Shown: positions 14,484-22,060 of the stretch, piece by piece
Position numbering within the stretch: position 1 is the first letter of the stretch
Layout: the number at the start of each line of letters is the position of its first letter
Origin: an uncultured Acetatifactor sp.
GTDB lineage: Bacteria; Bacillota; Clostridia; Lachnospirales; Lachnospiraceae
Reading direction: 5' to 3'
Length of the DNA: 22,150 nucleotides
NCBI GenBank assembly: GCA_910584435.1
Contig: CAJUAP010000034.1
Coordinates: 15,162-37,311, forward strand
Made by a program: the position numbers and the translations under genes
The notes under the pieces: generated by a model
Databases searched by the model: none
The model's input: only the letters and a program-made list of their open reading frames with translations
What the model was told of the DNA's origin: nothing

Positions 14484-15722
14484 TTACATTGTCTCGGCAT
14501 CAGCGCTGGATTTTGCTTCCGGCTCCACATTATCTGCAGAATCTCCCTTTAGATTTTCCATTGTCTCAGATTTCACATCTTCAGAAGCATTGGTCTTCGC
14601 ACTATCCTTCGCCGCAGATCTGGCACCTGCCTTACCTGCTTTGGTACCTGTCTTAGCGCTTTCTTTGGTCTTCGTCTCTGCTCCTGCATCGTCTGCGCCA
14701 TTCCCGGCGGCTGCATTCTTTCCTGCACCGTCAAAACCATAATGTGTCCGCACTTTATCACTGATTTCCTTACAAACCTCAGGATTGTCTTTCAGATATT
14801 GCTTCGCATTCTCACGCCCCTGGCCGATTTTATTCCCATTATAAGCATACCAGGCACCTGACTTCGACACAACATCCAGCCCTGCCGCCAGATCCAGAAT
14901 ATCTCCTACTCTGGAAATACCTTCACCGAACATAATATCAAACTCCGCCTCTTTAAAGGGAGGCGCTATTTTGTTCTTCACCACCTTGACACGGGTCCGG
15001 TTCCCGATCACCTCTCCTCCCTGCTTCAAGGATTCAATTCTACGCACATCCAGACGGACAGAAGAATAAAACTTCAACGCGCGTCCTCCGGTGGTTGTCT
15101 CCGGGTTCCCGAACATCACTCCAACCTTCTCGCGGAGCTGATTGATAAAAATAACCGCACAGTTAGATTTACTTATCACTGCCGTCAGTTTACGCAATGC
15201 CTGGGACATCAAACGTGCCTGCAGTCCCACATGGCTATCGCCCATTTCTCCCTCAATTTCAGCCTTAGGCACTAACGCTGCTACCGAGTCCACAACTACA
15301 ATATCAACGGCACCGGAACGCACCATGGTCTCTGTAATCTCCAGCGCCTGCTCTCCGTTATCCGGCTGGGAAATGTAGAGATTGTCAATATCCACACCAA
15401 TATTTTTGGCATATACAGGGTCCAGCGCATGTTCTGCATCAATAAAGCCTGCAATCCCCCCCTGTTTCTGTACTTCGGCTATCATATGCAGTGTCACGGT
15501 AGTCTTACCGCTGGATTCCGGACCATATATCTCTACAATCCTTCCCTTGGGAATCCCCCCCAGTCCCAATGCAATGTCAAGGCTCAAAGCGCCTGTAGGA
15601 AATGTTTCCACATTCATTTGAGAGGATGGATCTCCCAGCTTCATCACTGCTCCCTTGCCGTACTGTTTTTCAATATGGCTGATTGCCGCATCCAATGCTT
15701 TTAATTTTTCTTCTCTTTCCAT
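14484..15722 (-). CDS. recA: Recombinase RecA
   Basis: A 412-residue DNA-dependent ATPase for strand exchange that also triggers LexA self-cleavage. The Walker A motif GPESSGKT is at 67-74. Other signatures are IDAEHALDP, VVVDSVAALVPKAEIEGEMGD, ALRKLTAVISKSNCAVIFINQLREK and GGRALKFYSSVRLD. The conserved core ends near residue 330 (KVRTHYGF). After it comes an 80-residue low-complexity tail rich in Ala, Lys, Glu, Asp and Ser, far longer than the usual acidic tail. AAGGAG lies seven bases before the ATG. The promoter at 15767-15795 contains a LexA box, and recX follows. Confidence 0.98.
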   Translation of the reverse strand: MEREEKLKALDAAISHIEKQYGKGAVMKLGDPSSQMNVETFPTGALSLDIALGLGGIPKGRIVEIYGPESSGKTTVTLHMIAEVQKQGGIAGFIDAEHALDPVYAKNIGVDIDNLYISQPDNGEQALEITETMVRSGAVDIVVVDSVAALVPKAEIEGEMGDSHVGLQARLMSQALRKLTAVISKSNCAVIFINQLREKVGVMFGNPETTTGGRALKFYSSVRLDVRRIESLKQGGEVIGNRTRVKVVKNKIAPPFKEAEFDIMFGEGISRVGDILDLAAGLDVVSKSGAWYAYNGNKIGQGRENAKQYLKDNPEVCKEISDKVRTHYGFDGAGKNAAAGNGADDAGAETKTKESAKTGTKAGKAGARSAAKDSAKTNASEDVKSETMENLKGDSADNVEPEAKSSADAETM

Positions 15723-15744
15723 TTTTAATCTCCTTTTCGCAAGA

Positions 15745-15756
15745 GAACAAACGTTC
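15745..15756. promoter_or_regulatory. LexA (SOS) box downstream of the recA promoter
   Basis: GAACAAACGTTC has the GAAC-N4-GTTC core of Gram-positive LexA boxes. It lies just after the predicted recA start point and 23 bp before the ATG, where bound LexA would block elongation or clearance. Confidence 0.75.
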
Positions 15757-15766
15757 TATTTGTTCC

Positions 15767-15795
15767 AGTATAAAACATTTGTTCGTTTTTGTCAA
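15767..15795 (-). promoter_or_regulatory. recA promoter with a LexA box in its spacer
   Basis: Minus strand perfect TTGACA (15790-15795), 17-bp spacer, TATACT (15767-15772). The spacer contains CGAACAAATGTTTT (15771-15784), matching the Bacillus LexA consensus CGAACRNRYGTTYC at all positions but the last. LexA bound here would exclude RNA polymerase. With the second box at 15745-15756, recA has two operators. Confidence 0.88.
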
Positions 15796-16016
15796 GCAAT
15801 ACTTTACAGTTTCACAAATTCCCGTAACAGTTCAGCCATTCCATTCATATGTCATGACCGGAACGTACATTTTCACCAACAGCCAATTCATACCGCCGAC
15901 ATCTTATGAATGCCGGATGTACACCTCAAGCCTCACAATAATCAAAATGTTATGGCAGGTATGAGAACTCTTATTGTAAATCGGTTGTTCTTAATACAAG
16001 ATTACTATAATCCTCT

Positions 16017-16064
16017 TTATGTACTATAAAACTCCCTCAAAATATTCTTTGCCGTTTTTATCAT
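16017..16064 (-). CDS. Possible 15-codon small ORF
   Basis: The frame reads MIKTAKNILREFYST and ends in TAA. AGGAAAGGAAA lies 11-20 bases upstream, a loose ribosome binding site. It lies about 190 nt downstream of a promoter match at 16264-16293, in otherwise gene-free sequence. A chance ORF of this size is likely, and I do not recognise the peptide. It is listed only because a promoter and a purine-rich tract both precede it. Confidence 0.15.
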   Translation of the reverse strand: MIKTAKNILREFYST

Positions 16065-16263
16065 ATGTTTTTAAATTTCCTTTCCTGCATTCCTCCTTTC
16101 GTTCTTACCTGAGAAGAAATAATCCGTGATGTATGGCACTTCTCCCTGCCTTCCGGCCTCATTTGTTTTTCGGGTGGTAAAGCAATGAATCCAAAACGAA
16201 GGATCTTACAGAAATACAGATAAATCAGAAATTTTCTTCTAAGAATTTCAATGCTTCCCTTAT

Positions 16264-16293
16264 ACTATAGCAGACATGACCGCAATAAGTCAA
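16264..16293 (-). promoter_or_regulatory. Orphan sigma-A-like promoter in the cinA-recA gap
   Basis: Minus strand TTGACT (16288-16293), an 18-bp spacer and TATAGT (16264-16269). Transcription from about 16257 would run toward recA across 500 nt without a recognised gene. It could be a distal recA promoter, a small RNA or a relic of the repeat-bounded element. Confidence 0.5.
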
Positions 16294-16415
16294 TACTATT
16301 CTCCCCTTTCCTTTACCCCGAAGGTAACAGTTGTTACTGTTCACTCCGTTCACAGTAACTAACGGTTCAGTGACCTGTCTGAACCGTTACGCCTTGCGGC
16401 AGGTGAAAGCATACG

Positions 16416-16464
16416 AAAACAGCCACAAGCAATCTCCGATTCTGTCGGCGGATTGTTTATGGCT
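16416..16464 (-). terminator. Terminator of the yicC-cinA operon
   Basis: On the minus strand AGCCATAAACAATC (16451-16464) pairs with GATTGCTTGTGGCT (16421-16434) at 12 of 14 positions, with CCG/CGG extending the stem. TGTTTTCG follows, giving a run of four T. It starts 18 bp after the cinA stop. Confidence 0.7.
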
Positions 16465-16481
16465 GACTGCACTGCAAAATT

Positions 16482-17744
16482 CTATTTTCCAAACGTGATT
16501 GCGCTGTAATATTCCAGAATACATTCCCTCAGCAGAACCAATGCCGCCGCAACCGTTGACTCTCTCACCTTATCTCTGTTTCCCGCAAAATGATACTCTT
16601 TCACAACAGCCTTACCTTTCACATAACAGGCAACATATACAAGTCCAACCGGCTTCTCTTCCGTTCCGCCGTCCGGACCTGCAATACCGGTAACAGCCAC
16701 TGCCACATCTGCCTTAAAGAGGCCCGCCGCTCCCTTTGCCATTTCCTCTGCGGTCTGCACACTTACAGCGCCATATTTCTGCAAGGTACTTTTCTTTACT
16801 CCCAGGAGGCGCCTCTTTGCTTTGTTGGAATATGTAACCACTCCCATTTTATACACATCGGAAATCCCCGGCACATTCACAAGCCTTGCAGAAAGCAGAC
16901 CGCCGGTACAGGATTCCGCACATGTCACAGTCAAATCATTCGCCACCAGCAGATCTGCAGCCGCCTTTTCCAGAGTACATTCCTCTTCCGTACTGTACAC
17001 GGCATTGCCAAACCGGTTTTTCAATTCTTTTACCACCGGCTTTATCAGCTTCATTGCAGCTTTTTTATCTTCTGCATTGGCTGTCACACGGATATGAACC
17101 TCACCTGTTTTGGCATAGGTGGCTATGGTGGGATTTTCCTGGGCGTCAATGAGATCTTTTACCATGGTTTCCGCCTTGCTCTCACCCACACCGCAGATTT
17201 TCACGGTTTTGGAACAGATAACCTGGCTGGTCAATTTCTCAAGATACGGCACCACACTTTCTTCAAACATGGGACGCAATTCATTCGGCGGCCCGGGGAG
17301 CAGAATCAGGCAGGCCTTTTCCGTTTCCATAATGACCCCCGGAGCCGTACCGTTAGGATTCTCTAACACAATCCCATCCTTGGGAAGCATTGCCTGTTTC
17401 CAATTATTATCCGTGGGTTCCATCCCTCTGTCAGAGAAAAATTTCTCAATTGCCTTCTTACTCGGCTGGTGTAACTGCAGCTCCTTCCCACAGATTTTAG
17501 CAGCAACTTCCTTGGTCAAATCATCCTCCGTAGGTCCCAATCCGCCTGAGAGGATAACAATATCTGACCGTTCCATCCCCGTTTCCAGCACCTGGGCCAG
17601 ACGGTCTTCATTATCCCCCACCACTGTCTGGAAATAACAGGAAAGACCCAGTCCCGCACATTTTTCTGACAGATATGCCGCATTGGTATTCACTATGCTT
17701 CCCAGCAAAATCTCTGTTCCCACACATATAAACTCTACTGTCAT
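16482..17744 (-). CDS. cinA: CinA-family protein: ADP-ribose pyrophosphatase and NMN amidase
   Basis: A 420-residue two-domain cytoplasmic protein. The N-terminal MoaB-like (COG1058) domain has GTEILLGSIVNTNAAYL (9-25), SGGLGPTEDD (66-75) and LLPGPPNE (148-155). The C-terminal PncC domain has CAESCTGGLLS with the nucleophile Ser278 and VTGIAGPDGG (351-360). Members clear ADP-ribose and deamidate nicotinamide mononucleotide for NAD recycling; in streptococci the gene lies beside recA and is competence-induced. The start at 17744 has AGGGGG eight bases upstream and begins the family's usual MxxEFICVGTEILLG; the frame extends further to 17795 into pgsA without a better site. It is the last gene of its operon, 37 bp after pgsA. 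Confidence 0.95.
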   Translation of the reverse strand: MTVEFICVGTEILLGSIVNTNAAYLSEKCAGLGLSCYFQTVVGDNEDRLAQVLETGMERSDIVILSGGLGPTEDDLTKEVAAKICGKELQLHQPSKKAIEKFFSDRGMEPTDNNWKQAMLPKDGIVLENPNGTAPGVIMETEKACLILLPGPPNELRPMFEESVVPYLEKLTSQVICSKTVKICGVGESKAETMVKDLIDAQENPTIATYAKTGEVHIRVTANAEDKKAAMKLIKPVVKELKNRFGNAVYSTEEECTLEKAAADLLVANDLTVTCAESCTGGLLSARLVNVPGISDVYKMGVVTYSNKAKRRLLGVKKSTLQKYGAVSVQTAEEMAKGAAGLFKADVAVAVTGIAGPDGGTEEKPVGLVYVACYVKGKAVVKEYHFAGNRDKVRESTVAAALVLLRECILEYYSAITFGK

Positions 17745-17781
17745 GCCGATACCCCCTGTCCGCTTCCACGGAAATTTATTC

Positions 17782-18366
17782 TCATCTCTGCTCACTCATT
17801 ACGCCTTTATTCTTAATAAGATAATCAGCCAATGACACCACCGTCAGAATCAATGCAATCCACATGATAATGTCTGTCAAAAGCTGCAGCCTGGGAATAT
17901 CCGCAATCATCAGGCACACCATCACCATCTGGAATGTCGTCTTGAATTTCCCCCAATAGCTGGCTGCAATTACCACATGATTATCTGAAGCAATCAGCCG
18001 GAACCCGCTGATAATGAATTCCCTGCTGATGATGATGATTACCACCCAGGCCGGAATGCGTTTCAAATCCGCCAGTGCAATCATTGCCGCACTCACCAGA
18101 AGCTTATCCGCCAGCGGATCCATAAACTTACCGAAATTTGTAACCAGATTATATTTCCTGGCAATCTTCCCGTCCAGCAGATCTGTCAAGCTTGCAATGA
18201 TAAAAATTCCCAAAGCTATATAGTCAACGTATTCCATGATACCGCCGAATATGGTCCGATACCAGGCCCAGCCGCTGCTCTCACCCAGAAGCAGCACCAC
18301 AAAGGGCAATATCAGAACAACACGGAATATGGTTAATTTATTGGGCAAATTCATCTTTTTCATCAA
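17782..18366 (-). CDS. pgsA: CDP-diacylglycerol-glycerol-3-phosphate 3-phosphatidyltransferase
   Basis: A 194-residue integral membrane enzyme making phosphatidylglycerol phosphate, the first committed step to phosphatidylglycerol and cardiolipin. The CDP-alcohol phosphotransferase motif is complete: Asp62, Asp65-Gly66, Ala69-Arg70, Gly79, Asp83 and Asp87 in DLLDGKIARKYNLVTNFGKF and the following MDPLAD. About five to six hydrophobic helices are visible. It begins seven bases after the rimO stop; the first of several close Met codons is used here, though Met5 (MNLPNKLTIFR, 18354) is a good alternative because the family usually opens this way. The ribosome binding site is weak, suggesting translational coupling to rimO. 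Confidence 0.95.
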   Translation of the reverse strand: MMKKMNLPNKLTIFRVVLILPFVVLLLGESSGWAWYRTIFGGIMEYVDYIALGIFIIASLTDLLDGKIARKYNLVTNFGKFMDPLADKLLVSAAMIALADLKRIPAWVVIIIISREFIISGFRLIASDNHVVIAASYWGKFKTTFQMVMVCLMIADIPRLQLLTDIIMWIALILTVVSLADYLIKNKGVMSEQR

Positions 18367-18373
18367 AACTCAT

Positions 18374-19720
18374 CTAACTCCCATCTACCAATTCACCAAT
18401 CAGGTCATATTGGTTAGCATCTGTCACAAGTACCTTCACAAAATCCCCCGTCACCAGACTGGCAGTGGTATTGAGAAACAACATCCCGTCTACTTCCGGC
18501 GCATCCTTATATGTTCTCGCCACGTATACATCTTCGTCCGCCACCCTGCCTTCCACCATGGCCCAAAGCTCCCGGCCCACTGTCTCTTCGGCCTTTTCAA
18601 ATGCAATCGCCTGCTGCAGTTCCATCAGCTCATCGCGTCTGGCTTCCTTCAATTCATCCTGAATCTGATCCGGCAGCTGCGCAGCGGGGGTATCCTCCTC
18701 CTGAGAGTAGGTAAACACTCCCAATCTGTCAAATTCCATTTCATTGACAAAGCGGTATAATTCTTCAAAATCTTCCTGGGTCTCTCCCGGAAAACCGCTG
18801 ATCAGCGTAGTCCGCAGACAGATATCCGGCACCAGCTCTCTTATCCGGCCGATTTTCCTGCGCAGCTCCTCCTGGCTGGTATGTCTGCCCATACGTTTCA
18901 ATATATGATCGGAAGCATGTTGAATGGGAATATCCAGATAATGACATATCTTGGGTTCCTCTGCCATCACCTGAAGCAGTTCGTCCGTAATTTCCTCCGG
19001 ATAACAATACAGAATACGAATCCACATAATTCCGTCAATTTCCGCCAGCTTATGAAGCAGCTGCGGCAGACTTTTCCTCCCGTATAAGTCGGTTCCGTAA
19101 AGAGTGGTCTCCTGCGCTACCAGAATCAGCTCCTTTACCCCTCTCTCCGCCAGCTTCCCGGCCTGCTCCTCCAGTTCTTCCACAGGAATGCTTCGGTAAT
19201 TCCCCCGGACCTTTGGAATAATGCAGTAAGTACAATGTTTGTCACAGCCTTCTGCAATCTTGAGATAAGCAAAATGTCCCCCTGTGGTCAATACCCTGTC
19301 TCTGCGCACAGGAGGCGGAACATCCAGGGGCCGGAAATGATTTGTGCTTTGAAGCGCTGCCGTCTCTCCTGAGAGAACCTTTTCCACTGCCGTGACAATC
19401 TCTTCTATGGCCATGGTTCCTATCAGTGCATCCACTTCCGGAATTTCCGTCCTGATTTCCTCCTGATAGCGCTGCGCCAGACACCCCGCCGCAATCAACG
19501 CCTTTAACCTGCCGTTTCCCCGCAGTTCAGCCATTTCCAGCAAGGTATTGATGCTCTCCTCCTTGGCGTCTCCAATGAAACAGCAGGTATTGACAACAAC
19601 AATATCCGCCGCTTCCGGGTCATCTGTAAACGCATAGCCCTTTTCTGCCAGCAGACCCAGCATCAGCTCCGTATCTGCCAGATTCTTATCACAACCTAAG
19701 GATACAAATAAAATATTCAT
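18374..19720 (-). CDS. rimO: Ribosomal protein S12 methylthiotransferase RimO
   Basis: A 448-residue radical SAM enzyme that adds a methylthio group to the conserved aspartate of ribosomal protein S12. The N-terminal UPF0004 domain holds the second iron-sulfur cluster through Cys10, Cys46 (or Cys47) and Cys80. The radical SAM motif CDKHCTYC gives Cys159, Cys163 and Cys166. A C-terminal TRAM domain covers about 380-448. The opening MNILFVSLGCDKNLADTELM and the motif RTTLISGFPGETQEDF separate it from the tRNA enzyme MiaB. Its ATG overlaps the rpoZ stop by four bases (ATGA), so translation is probably coupled. Confidence 0.96.
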   Translation of the reverse strand: MNILFVSLGCDKNLADTELMLGLLAEKGYAFTDDPEAADIVVVNTCCFIGDAKEESINTLLEMAELRGNGRLKALIAAGCLAQRYQEEIRTEIPEVDALIGTMAIEEIVTAVEKVLSGETAALQSTNHFRPLDVPPPVRRDRVLTTGGHFAYLKIAEGCDKHCTYCIIPKVRGNYRSIPVEELEEQAGKLAERGVKELILVAQETTLYGTDLYGRKSLPQLLHKLAEIDGIMWIRILYCYPEEITDELLQVMAEEPKICHYLDIPIQHASDHILKRMGRHTSQEELRRKIGRIRELVPDICLRTTLISGFPGETQEDFEELYRFVNEMEFDRLGVFTYSQEEDTPAAQLPDQIQDELKEARRDELMELQQAIAFEKAEETVGRELWAMVEGRVADEDVYVARTYKDAPEVDGMLFLNTTASLVTGDFVKVLVTDANQYDLIGELVDGS

Positions 19721-19962
19721 AACTGCTGATCGTCTTCTTCACTTAATATTTTTATCTTGCCCTGGTTCAGCTCTTCCACGGCAACGGACAAGGGCTTTTT
19801 GTCCTTGCTGTCCACCATTGCCCTGCTGCCGCCGATAATCTGCCTTGCTCTCTTGGAGGTGGCCATGACAATGGAATAACGGCTGTTTACCACAGGCGCC
19901 TCACCAGGCTCTACCTCACTGTTTACTACCTTCATTAAATCGGAATAAGATGGATGTAACAT
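19717..19962 (-). CDS. rpoZ: RNA polymerase omega subunit
   Basis: An 81-residue protein that helps fold and assemble the beta-prime subunit of RNA polymerase. The conserved core is NSRYSIVMATSKRARQIIGGS, followed by KPLSVAVEELNQGKI and an acidic tail. AAAGGAG lies about nine bases before the ATG, overlapping the end of gmk, and the gap to the gmk stop is one base. The order gmk-rpoZ is common across bacteria. Confidence 0.95.
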   Translation of the reverse strand: MLHPSYSDLMKVVNSEVEPGEAPVVNSRYSIVMATSKRARQIIGGSRAMVDSKDKKPLSVAVEELNQGKIKILSEEDDQQL

Positions 19963-19963
19963 T

Positions 19964-20599
19964 TTAATCTGCTCCTTTCGTGAACCTTTGCAGTTCCTCT
20001 CTGATTTTCCTGAGAAATGCTTCCTGTCTGAGCGGCGCCCTGCGTGCTGCGTCCACTAAACTGTGAACCTCCTCCACACATTCCTCCAGTTTGTCATTTA
20101 CCACAATATAGTCATATGCCTCTACGCCCTCGGATTCCTCTACGGCACGCGCCAGCCGTTTTGCAATCACTTCCTCACTCTCCGTTTTTCTCCCTTCCAG
20201 TCTGCGTTTCAACTCCTCTCCACTGGGAGGGGTGAGAAACAGCAGCAAACTCTCCGGAAACTGGGATTTTATCTTCAGCGCACCCTGAATCTCTATCTCC
20301 AAAATGACATTTTTCCCCTCTGCCAGCTGTTTTTCCACGTAAGCTCTCGGTGTACCGTAATAATTACCACAGTATGACGCATATTCTATCAGCCCGTTCT
20401 GACGGATGGTTTCTTCAAAATGTTCCTTATCCGTGAAAAAATATTCCACGCCCTCTCTCTCCCCCGGCCTGGGGGCACGCGTAGTCATAGATACCGACAG
20501 AGCGTATTCATCATATTTTTCCATGAGTTTCCTTACAAGTGTACCCTTTCCTGCGCCGGAAAAACCTGAAATAACAATTAAGATTCCCTTATGGCTCAT
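19964..20599 (-). CDS. gmk: Guanylate kinase
   Basis: A 211-residue cytoplasmic enzyme phosphorylating GMP to GDP with ATP. The P-loop GFSGAGKGT is at residues 12-20. The GMP-binding region has SVSMTTRAPRPGEREGVEYFF, and the lid and C-terminal part carry LFLTPPSGEELKRRLEGR and YDYIVVNDKLEECVEEV. The start at 20599 (MSHKGILIVISG) follows AGGTGG by about ten bases and lies four bases after the remA stop. The frame could extend to 20671, but that would add 24 residues overlapping remA and is not typical of the family. Confidence 0.96.
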   Translation of the reverse strand: MSHKGILIVISGFSGAGKGTLVRKLMEKYDEYALSVSMTTRAPRPGEREGVEYFFTDKEHFEETIRQNGLIEYASYCGNYYGTPRAYVEKQLAEGKNVILEIEIQGALKIKSQFPESLLLFLTPPSGEELKRRLEGRKTESEEVIAKRLARAVEESEGVEAYDYIVVNDKLEECVEEVHSLVDAARRAPLRQEAFLRKIREELQRFTKGAD

Positions 20600-20603
20600 A
20601 ACA

Positions 20604-20879
20604 TTATCCCACCTCTCCTTCCTCCTGGCCATCTTCCGCCCCTTCCACGCCTGCCTGCACACGTCCGGCAATGGTCTCCGGCAGAAGCGCCGACAAAACC
20701 ACCTGGCTGTTCTCCATAACCATCACAGATTTCGTCTTACGCCCCTGGGTTGCATCAATGGCAAGCCCCTTTTCCTTGGCATTCTGTACCAATCGCTTGA
20801 TGGGCGCAGATTCCGGACTGACAATTGCTATAATCTTAGACGTATTTACAATATTTCCGAATCCAATATGAATCAGCAC
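20604..20879 (-). CDS. remA: RemA-family (DUF370) DNA-binding regulator
   Basis: A 91-residue protein, slightly longer than Bacillus RemA through an acidic C-terminal tail (GAEDGQEEGEVG). RemA forms ring-shaped DNA-binding oligomers; in Bacillus subtilis it activates matrix and osmoprotection genes. Conserved segments are LIHIGFGNIVNTSKIIAIVSPES and QGRKTKSVMVMENSQVVLSAL, the latter with the arginine needed for DNA binding. The start is taken as GTG at 20879, because AGGAGG lies exactly six bases upstream and the family opens MxLIHIGFGN. An ATG nine codons earlier would put that site inside the gene. It keeps the usual place between yicC and gmk. Confidence 0.92.
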   Translation of the reverse strand: MLIHIGFGNIVNTSKIIAIVSPESAPIKRLVQNAKEKGLAIDATQGRKTKSVMVMENSQVVLSALLPETIAGRVQAGVEGAEDGQEEGEVG

Positions 20880-20948
20880 CTGCAGCCTCCTGTCTCTGTT
20901 CCGCACCCGTTCATCCGGTTCTGCCTCTTTCCTTCCGCATATTTAACT

Positions 20949-21827
20949 CTATTCTATATTCTGAATCTGCTCACGCACCTTTTCAATATCCGTTTTCAAA
21001 TCAATGGCACAATTGGAGCATTCCAAATCATTAATTTTAGACAAAATGGTAGTTGCCTCCCGATTCATCTCCTGGGCAATAAAGTCGAGTTTCCTGCCCA
21101 TTTCCCCACCATCTGCCAGCGTATTCTTCGTGGTCTCTATATGGCTGCGCAGCCTTACAATTTCCTCATCCACACATACCTTATCCGCAAACATAATCAC
21201 TTCCGTAAGCAATCGATTTTCATCCACTGCCGCGTCCGCCAAAAGATCCCTTACCTTCTCATCCAATTTACTGCGGTATGCTGTCACAATCTGCGGAGAA
21301 TGCTCTTCAATAAATACAATCTTATCATGCATTCCGTCCAGCTTATCTATCAAATCCGCCTTCAGATGCTCCCCCTCTTCGATTCTGGAATCCACAAACA
21401 TCTGCGCCGCTCCGGTCAACGCCTTCAGCAGCTCCTTCCACAGTTCCTCTTCATCCGCCCCGGTTTCTTCCATAATCAGTACTTCAGGAAATCTTGACAG
21501 CTTAGACACACTGATATCATTTTCCAGCGAGAACTCTTCTGCCATCTGGCTGCAATATCTCAGATATTCTCTGGCTACCTCTCTGTTATAGCGTACATGT
21601 ATTGTGGTCTCCGAGAGATCCTCATATGCTACAAACACATCCACTTTGCCGCGGGAAATATATTTCTTCAGCTCGCTGCGGACGGCAGATTCAAAAAAAT
21701 TGAGTGCTTTGGGCATCTTCACATTAATATCCAGATAACGGTGATTCACGGCTTTAATCTCCACCGTAAATTTTCTGTTGTCCCAAGCGGCCTCACATCT
21801 GCCAAAACCAGTCATACTTTTAATCAT
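20949..21827 (-). CDS. yicC: YicC/YloC-family endoribonuclease
   Basis: A 292-residue cytoplasmic protein of the YicC/YloC family, whose members have been shown to be endoribonucleases. It opens with MIKSMTGFGRCEA and VEIKAVNHRYLDINVKMP, typical of the N-terminal domain. The C-terminal DUF1732 region has EEIVRLRSHIETTKNTL, GRKLDFIAQEMNREATTILSK and ends KTDIEKVREQIQNIE. GGAG lies five bases before the ATG. It is first in the operon, about 45 nt after the predicted start of transcription, and precedes remA by 69 bp. In Bacillus the homologue yloC holds the same place. Confidence 0.95.
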   Translation of the reverse strand: MIKSMTGFGRCEAAWDNRKFTVEIKAVNHRYLDINVKMPKALNFFESAVRSELKKYISRGKVDVFVAYEDLSETTIHVRYNREVAREYLRYCSQMAEEFSLENDISVSKLSRFPEVLIMEETGADEEELWKELLKALTGAAQMFVDSRIEEGEHLKADLIDKLDGMHDKIVFIEEHSPQIVTAYRSKLDEKVRDLLADAAVDENRLLTEVIMFADKVCVDEEIVRLRSHIETTKNTLADGGEMGRKLDFIAQEMNREATTILSKINDLECSNCAIDLKTDIEKVREQIQNIE

Positions 21828-21876
21828 ATGTACTCCAATCCAGGGCTAAACCCTATCCAATCACATGCTTCATTCT

Positions 21877-21905
21877 ATTATAAAGTAAGTTACTGTAGGC
21901 GTCAA
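21877..21905 (-). promoter_or_regulatory. Sigma-A promoter of the yicC-remA-gmk-rpoZ-rimO-pgsA-cinA operon
   Basis: Minus strand TTGACG (21900-21905), a 17-bp spacer and a perfect TATAAT (21877-21882). It starts transcription near 21870, and I see no other clear promoter or terminator until 16464. Confidence 0.85.
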
Positions 21906-21949
21906 GAAATTTATTGTGCTCCGGCAACTGGCAGAAAATCAATTAGTCA

Positions 21950-21978
21950 TTGAACATTCGTTTCCCTTATGTTCTAAT
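21950..21978 (+). promoter_or_regulatory. Possible plus-strand promoter divergent from yicC
   Basis: TTGAAC (21950-21955), 17-bp spacer, TCTAAT (21973-21978). It points to the small open frame at 22061 and the long inverted repeat at the window end. Downstream, ATCGAAAA (21990-21997) and TTTTCCGAT (22013-22021) could form a small leader hairpin. Confidence 0.45.
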
Positions 21979-22060
21979 ATCCCTGTATCATCGAAAAGAA
22001 TGCCGGATGCGATTTTCCGATATGACTGCCCTCTAGTCTGACGAAAGAGGGTGATGCCCT

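Larger units (their letters stand above)
15824..16390. repeat. Region bounded by inverted copies of the dispersed repeat, between cinA and recA
   Basis: The left end at 15824-15850 begins GTAACAGTTCAGCCATTCC (plus). The right end at 16379-16390 reads CTGAACCGTTAC, the inverse of the core with one change. Next to the right end is a perfect 11-bp palindrome, TAACGGTTCAG (16360-16370) with CTGAACCGTTA (16379-16389), and before it GTTACTGT/ACAGTAAC (16333-16340, 16352-16359). The interior of about 500 bp has no protein gene, only a promoter match and one tiny ORF. The left end is nearly identical to 1385-1411. It may be an inserted non-autonomous element; the true boundaries are uncertain. Confidence 0.45.

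Noticed and set aside
16590..17366. Plus-strand 258-residue ORF antisense to cinA
   Set aside because: cinA motifs are intact on the other strand; the ORF has no promoter, binding site or recognisable domain.
20406..21497. Plus-strand 363-residue ORF
   Set aside because: It is antisense to gmk, remA and yicC, which have clear family motifs, and the translation looks like shadow sequence rich in His/Phe/Leu/Ser.
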